Origin: Rhodospirillales bacterium
GTDB taxonomy: Bacteria; Pseudomonadota; Alphaproteobacteria; Rhodospirillales; JAPHTL01
NCBI GenBank assembly: GCA_026193355.1
Contig: JAPHTL010000144.1
Location: forward strand, 1-10,771
Length of the DNA stretch: 10,771 nt
Direction of reading: 5' to 3'
Shown: one piece after another, positions 7,259 to 10,771 of the stretch
Layout of the letters: each line of letters starts with the position of its first letter
Position numbering within the stretch: the first letter of the stretch is position 1
Notes under the pieces: model-generated
Seen by the model: the letters and a program-made list of their open reading frames with translations, nothing else
Told to the model about the DNA's origin: nothing
Database searches by the model: none
Translations under genes and position numbers: made by a program

Positions 7259-8545
7259 ATGAATACAACTGATGATGCCGCCCGAGCGCTGGAACTCGAG
7301 GGCAATGCGGGCGGAAAGAAGCGGACCTGGATGTGGCTGGGTGCTTTCCTCGTTTTGGGCGCGCTAGGGGGCGGTGCGTATTTTCAGTACGGCAAGGCGG
7401 ACGGTGGCGGTTACCGCTTTAGAACTGAAGAGGCGAAGAGAGGAAGCCTGACGATTCTGGTGACGGCGACCGGAGCACTGGAACCGGTCAACCAGGTCGT
7501 CGTTGGCAGCGAACTGTCGGGAACCATCGCGCAGGTGGATGTCGACTTCAATGACACGGTGAAACGCGGACAGATTCTGGCGCGCCTCAATACCGATCAG
7601 ATCCAGACACGGGTTGCGCAGGCCCGGGCCAACCTGGGGGCGGCCAATGCGAAGCTGGAGGAGGAACAGGCTAACTTCACCGAATTCGAACGGGAATTTG
7701 ATCGATGCAAGAAGCTGTCGCCACAAGGCCTGTGCACCCCGCAGAAGCTTGATACGGTTCGGGCCGCCTTTCTCAGGTCGAAAGCGAAACTTGCGGCAGC
7801 CAGGGCTCAGGTCGACCATGCCGTTGCCACCCTCGACGCCGATGAGATGGACATTCAAAAGGCAACAATCCGTTCGCCCATCGATGGCGTCATTCTCAAT
7901 CGAAATATCGAGTCAGGGCAAACGGTCGCAGCCTCATTCCAGTCTCCGGATCTGTTTACCATTGCCGAGGATCTGCGCCGCATGGAACTCCATGTCGACG
8001 TTGACGAGGCTGATGTGGGCCGGGTGCTGGAGGGACAGCGAGCGCGGTTCACGGTTGATGCCTATCCGGACAAGACGTTTCCCGCGCAAATCAAGCAGTT
8101 GCGTTATGCTCCCCAACGCGTGGACGGCGTTGTTACGTACAAGGCATTGTTGAGCGTTGATAATACCGATCTCTACCTTCGGCCGGGCATGACCGCCACG
8201 GCGGATATTGTGACCAGGCGGGTAAAGGACGCCCTGCTGGTTCCCAACGCCGCCTTGCGGTTCACGCCTCCCGATCCAAACAAAGTATCGAAGGCCGACA
8301 GGCAAGGCGCCAGCATGCTGGCGGGTAGCATGCCTTGGCACCCCCGTCGCGCACCCGTGAAAAAGAACGGTGGGCCAAAATCCGATTCCGGGGGGAAGAG
8401 CAAAGTCTGGATCATGCGGGACGGCAAACCGGCCGCGATACCTATCGTTTCCGGTATGACGGACGGGCGCGTGACCGAAATTCTCGAAGGGGAAATCGAA
8501 GCGGGTATGGAACTGCTGATCGATGTGGTCGGATCGGACAGATGA
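7259..8545 (+). CDS. MacA-like periplasmic adaptor (membrane fusion protein)
   Basis: A 428-residue adaptor of the HlyD/MacA family, joining an inner-membrane MacB-type transporter to an outer-membrane channel. It has an N-terminal anchor helix (about 23-43), a split biotinyl-lipoyl domain (about 75-112 and 203-225, with SPIDGVILNRNIESGQTV), an alpha-helical hairpin (about 113-200), a beta-barrel domain (about 240-330) and a membrane-proximal domain. At the hairpin tip, R149-x3-L153-x6-T160 matches the R-L-S channel-docking motif with Thr for Ser. Two cysteines, C150 and C159, flank the tip, which is uncommon for a periplasmic adaptor. A basic, Pro/Gly-rich insert (about 338-383) interrupts the last domain. 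A purine-rich AAGGGA precedes the ATG and the stop overlaps the ATPase start. It should act with the next two products; a TolC-type channel must be supplied elsewhere. The cargo is unknown. Confidence 0.93.
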   Translation: MNTTDDAARALELEGNAGGKKRTWMWLGAFLVLGALGGGAYFQYGKADGGGYRFRTEEAKRGSLTILVTATGALEPVNQVVVGSELSGTIAQVDVDFNDTVKRGQILARLNTDQIQTRVAQARANLGAANAKLEEEQANFTEFEREFDRCKKLSPQGLCTPQKLDTVRAAFLRSKAKLAAARAQVDHAVATLDADEMDIQKATIRSPIDGVILNRNIESGQTVAASFQSPDLFTIAEDLRRMELHVDVDEADVGRVLEGQRARFTVDAYPDKTFPAQIKQLRYAPQRVDGVVTYKALLSVDNTDLYLRPGMTATADIVTRRVKDALLVPNAALRFTPPDPNKVSKADRQGASMLAGSMPWHPRRAPVKKNGGPKSDSGGKSKVWIMRDGKPAAIPIVSGMTDGRVTEILEGEIEAGMELLIDVVGSDR

Positions 8546-9279
8546 CGGGCGGCCCGGAATCATTTGGTGACGACGACAGTTTATCCACGATTATCCAACT
8601 TGCGTCCGTCAGCAAAATCTACGGTCGCGACGAGTCGGCCGTGACAGCATTGCGAGGTGTGGATCTGACCATCCGTCAGGGTGAATTCGTGGCCGTCATG
8701 GGGTCCAGTGGTTCCGGAAAATCGACCTGCATGAACATCATCGGATGCCTCGACAGCCCGACCAGCGGATCCTATTTCTTCCGGGGCGCTGAGGTCGACA
8801 GGCTGACGCGGGACCAGCGGGCCCTCTTGCGGCGCAAATATCTGGGGTTCGTCTTTCAGGGATTCAACCTGCTTGACCGCACCTCGGCCCGCGAGAACGT
8901 GGAATTGCCGTTGGTCTACCTTGGCCTGCCGCCCGCTGAGCGGCGAGTCCTTGCCGGAAAGGCCCTGGAAACAGTTGGCCTTGCCGGTCGTGAGGCGCAT
9001 ACGCCGAGCGAGTTGTCCGGCGGTCAGCAACAGCGGGTGGCCATCGCCCGCGCCATCGTCGCCAATCCGGCTGTTTTGCTGGCGGATGAGCCTACCGGAA
9101 ACCTCGACAGCACACGCAGCCATGAATTCATGCGGTTTCTGTCGGAACTGAACCGTGAAAAGGGACTGACGGTGGTCATGGTTACCCATGAGCCCGACAT
9201 GGCGGCCTACGCTCGGCGAGTTGTCAATTTCGTGGACGGTGCGGTAGAATCCGACCGGCAACAGGCAGGGGTCGCCTGA
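8542..9279 (+). CDS. MacB/LolD-type ABC transporter ATPase
   Basis: A 245-residue cytoplasmic nucleotide-binding subunit powering the adjoining permease. All catalytic elements are present: Walker A GSSGSGKS (54-61), Q-loop Q106 in FVFQGFNLL, signature LSGGQQQR (158-165), Walker B VLLADEPTGNLD (178-189) and H-loop H216 in VMVTHEPDMA. The EPTGNLDS form is typical of the MacB/LolD/FtsE group. The start at 8542 overlaps the adaptor stop by four bases and gives the usual family length; the frame stays open upstream, but an earlier start would add a long tail read out of frame through the adaptor gene. No strong Shine-Dalgarno is seen, so translation is probably coupled. In E. coli MacB the ATPase and permease are fused; here they are separate genes. 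Confidence 0.95.
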   Translation: MTGGPESFGDDDSLSTIIQLASVSKIYGRDESAVTALRGVDLTIRQGEFVAVMGSSGSGKSTCMNIIGCLDSPTSGSYFFRGAEVDRLTRDQRALLRRKYLGFVFQGFNLLDRTSARENVELPLVYLGLPPAERRVLAGKALETVGLAGREAHTPSELSGGQQQRVAIARAIVANPAVLLADEPTGNLDSTRSHEFMRFLSELNREKGLTVVMVTHEPDMAAYARRVVNFVDGAVESDRQQAGVA

Positions 9280-10490
9280 TGCTGTGGAATGCCCTTTTGC
9301 TGGCCTTGAGAGAGATCGGACGCAACAAGATGCGTTCGACCCTGACGATGCTTGGCATCATCATCGGCGTTTCGGCGGTTATTACCATGGTCACTGTCGG
9401 GCGTGGCGCCACGGCGCAAGTGGCGGCGGAAATCGCCAGTTTGGGCAGCAATCTGCTTCAGGTCAGGCCCGGCGCGCGTTATCGCGGCCCGGGCGGCGTA
9501 CGCGCGCCTTCCAAATCTCTGAAATTGGCTGATGCCGTCGCTATTGCCAACGAAGTGACGGGGGTTGCGGCAGTGGCGCCGGCGGCGACCAAGGGGGCAT
9601 TGGCTGTTTATGCCAACAGCAACTGGAACACATCTGTCACGGGAACCGATAACGCTTTTTTCCCGACCCGAAACTGGGAGATCGCCAAGGGCCGCACCTT
9701 TACGGATGATGAACTGCGTGGCGGCCGTCCGGCATGCATCCTGGGGGAAACGGTCCGCAAGGAGCTGTTCGGCTCGAAAGATTCTCTGGGAGAGGCCGTT
9801 CGTATCGAAAAGATTTCCTGCCAGGTGATCGGCGTTCTCGCCGCCAAGGGCGCGTCTCCATTTGGCAGCGACCAGGACGATGCCATTCTAATACCGTTGA
9901 AAACCTTCCAAAGGAGGCTCGCTGGCAATCAGGATGTCGATATCATTTTTGTTTCGGCGGAACGTGGCGAGATCGCCCACAGGGTAAAGGGCGATATTGA
10001 ATCCCTCATGCGCCAGCGCCGCCGCACATCACCTCCAAAGGAAGACGATTTTTTCGTACGCGATATGAAGGAGGTTGTCGCCCGGGTGACCAGCACGACG
10101 CGGACAATGACGGCGTTGCTCGGCGCGGTGGCGGCCGTCAGCCTTCTGGTCGGCGGCATTGGCATCATGAACATCATGCTGGTTTCGGTGATCGAGCGGA
10201 CACGCGAGATCGGAATCAGAATGGCTATTGGTGCCCGGGAGCGGGATATCCTCCTTCAGTTTCTGGTCGAAGCTGTCGTCCTCTCCTCGGCAGGCGGCGT
10301 CGCTGGTATTGTCCTTGGAATTGCCGCGTCGGCGGCTGGTGCGCGCATACTCGCCGTTCCTCTGGTGCTGGGGCCAGACATCGTGCTTCTGGCCTTTGGC
10401 TTTTCGGCAATGGTGGGGATTGTCTTCGGATACTTCCCCGCCCGTCAGGCAGCCAGGCTTGACCCCATCGAGGCGCTACGGCACGAATAA
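9279..10490 (+). CDS. MacB-type ABC transporter permease
   Basis: A 403-residue inner-membrane permease with four helices (about 22-42, 277-302, 328-352 and 366-386) and a large periplasmic domain (about 43-275) between the first and second, the MacB_PCD plus FtsX architecture. Recognisable segments are the N-terminal ALREIGRNKMRSTLTMLGIIIGV, the GGIGIMNIMLVSVIERTREIGIRMAIGA coupling-helix region (292-319, broken here only by description) and the C-terminal PARQAARLDPIEALRHE. MacB-type machines extract substrate from the periplasm or outer leaflet and push it through the outer membrane by mechanotransmission, rather than moving it from the cytoplasm. The start overlaps the ATPase stop by one base (TGATG). 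It is the last gene of the run, and no clear rho-independent terminator follows it. Family relatives export peptides, enterotoxin, siderophores or porphyrins; the cargo here cannot be assigned. Confidence 0.95.
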   Translation: MLWNALLLALREIGRNKMRSTLTMLGIIIGVSAVITMVTVGRGATAQVAAEIASLGSNLLQVRPGARYRGPGGVRAPSKSLKLADAVAIANEVTGVAAVAPAATKGALAVYANSNWNTSVTGTDNAFFPTRNWEIAKGRTFTDDELRGGRPACILGETVRKELFGSKDSLGEAVRIEKISCQVIGVLAAKGASPFGSDQDDAILIPLKTFQRRLAGNQDVDIIFVSAERGEIAHRVKGDIESLMRQRRRTSPPKEDDFFVRDMKEVVARVTSTTRTMTALLGAVAAVSLLVGGIGIMNIMLVSVIERTREIGIRMAIGARERDILLQFLVEAVVLSSAGGVAGIVLGIAASAAGARILAVPLVLGPDIVLLAFGFSAMVGIVFGYFPARQAARLDPIEALRHE

Positions 10491-10536
10491 AGAGCTCAAT
10501 CGATCGACAGGCAAGCGGGGGACACCGCCAAATATA

Positions 10537-10668
10537 AGACGCACGAAACTCCGCCATACTGCCGCTACCATCCTCCACGAACCCGGTTGCGGCTGCCCAG
10601 CAGTAGCGACTGTCACGGGGCATGAAACCGCCGAGATGGCGCTGAACTCTCCGAGAAAATCAACTGAG
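10537..10668 (+). pseudogene. Remnant of a tyrosine recombinase (phage-type integrase) C-terminus
   Basis: Translation in the frame of 10537 gives LRHTAATILHEPGCGCPAVA followed by TVTGHETAEMAL. This matches the end of the catalytic domain of phage-type integrases: the HxLR box (here T-K-L-R, so the His is lost), the AGC-like turn and the conserved G-H before the nucleophile. The downstream NSPRKSTE lies where the catalytic Tyr is expected, and no Tyr is present. The first catalytic Arg and the whole N-terminal part are absent, and the upstream frame only runs back out of frame into the permease gene. It is therefore a short, inactive fragment, the likely scar of an integrated element next to the operon. 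Recognition is by eye. Confidence 0.62.
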
Positions 10669-10740
10669 CCTCTCCGAAGGGAAAGCTGGGATACAATCTG
10701 GTATACATCTTGGGTTACGTCAGAATAACGACTCTATACA

Positions 10741-10756
10741 TTTCAATTGATTGAAA
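10741..10756. repeat. Short perfect inverted repeat in AT-rich DNA
   Basis: TTTCAAT (10741-10747) and ATTGAAA (10750-10756) are exact reverse complements around TG. The 16-base symmetrical site could be an operator or a promoter-proximal element for a gene beyond the window edge. It is also short enough to arise by chance in AT-rich sequence. Confidence 0.35.
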
Positions 10757-10771
10757 CATTTTAGCTTGTGA

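Larger units (their letters stand above)
10491..10771. other. Downstream non-coding region
   Basis: Between the permease stop and the window edge there is no intact gene. It contains the integrase remnant, a weak GCGG/CCGC hairpin with a 6-base loop shortly after the operon, and an AT-rich last 60 bases with a short inverted repeat. I see no tRNA gene or convincing terminator. Confidence 0.6.

Noticed and set aside
8335..8541. Earlier start for the ABC ATPase at 8335
   Set aside because: The added 69 residues are out-of-frame adaptor sequence without ABC features; the start at 8542 fits family length and the overlap pattern.
10228..10490. Overlapping + strand frame through the end of the permease gene continuing into the integrase remnant
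   Set aside because: Only the part after about 10537 resembles a protein family; the section overlapping the permease is an out-of-frame shadow.
10518..10531. GCGG/CCGC hairpin just after the operon as a terminator
   Set aside because: A 4-bp stem without a following T-run is not credible as a rho-independent terminator.

Overview
The window is a single-direction gene cluster from a GC-rich Gram-negative bacterium. An outer-membrane TonB receptor, periplasmic signal peptides and a MacAB-type exporter establish the Gram-negative envelope. Codon use, GC content and the style of the proteins suggest an alphaproteobacterium, perhaps of the Rhodospirillales; this is an impression, not a measured result. 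Oxygen-sensitive low-potential iron-sulfur enzymes point to anaerobic or facultative life.

Layout, all on the + strand: (1) 13-1992, TonB-dependent receptor. (2) 1993-2097, a 105-base gap with a strong 13-bp hairpin. (3) 2098-3345, a secreted, membrane-anchored protein with Met/His-rich repeats and a DUF4198-like domain. (4) 3342-4313, a NapH/CcoG-like polytopic ferredoxin protein. (5) 4319-5593, a 2-hydroxyacyl-CoA dehydratase-family protein that best fits a double-cubane cluster protein (DCCP). (6) 5640-6461, its ATP-dependent activator/reductase. (7) 6458-7222, a CcdA/DsbD- or TauE/SafE-like membrane protein. (8) 7259-8545, MacA-like adaptor. (9) 8542-9279, MacB-type ATPase. (10) 9279-10490, MacB-type permease. 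Four junctions overlap by 1 or 4 bases and the other gaps after 2098 are at most 46 bases, so genes 3 to 10 look like one operon. The receptor probably belongs to it, with the hairpin as an attenuator or partial terminator.

The combination is the main point of interest. A high-energy reductase pair of the DCCP/DCCP-R type sits between an outer-membrane importer with a metal-binding periplasmic partner and a tripartite-type exporter. None of the neighbours looks like a CoA-ester fermentation gene. A reasonable hypothesis is a system that imports a metal or metal chelate, reduces it or an organic ligand at very low potential, moves electrons or thiols across the inner membrane, and exports a product. 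The substrate cannot be read from the sequence. The window contains no regulator, no TonB/ExbB/ExbD and no TolC.

Downstream of the operon (10491-10771) there is no intact gene. It holds a degraded C-terminal piece of a tyrosine recombinase and a short perfect inverted repeat, which suggests the cluster borders an old integration event.
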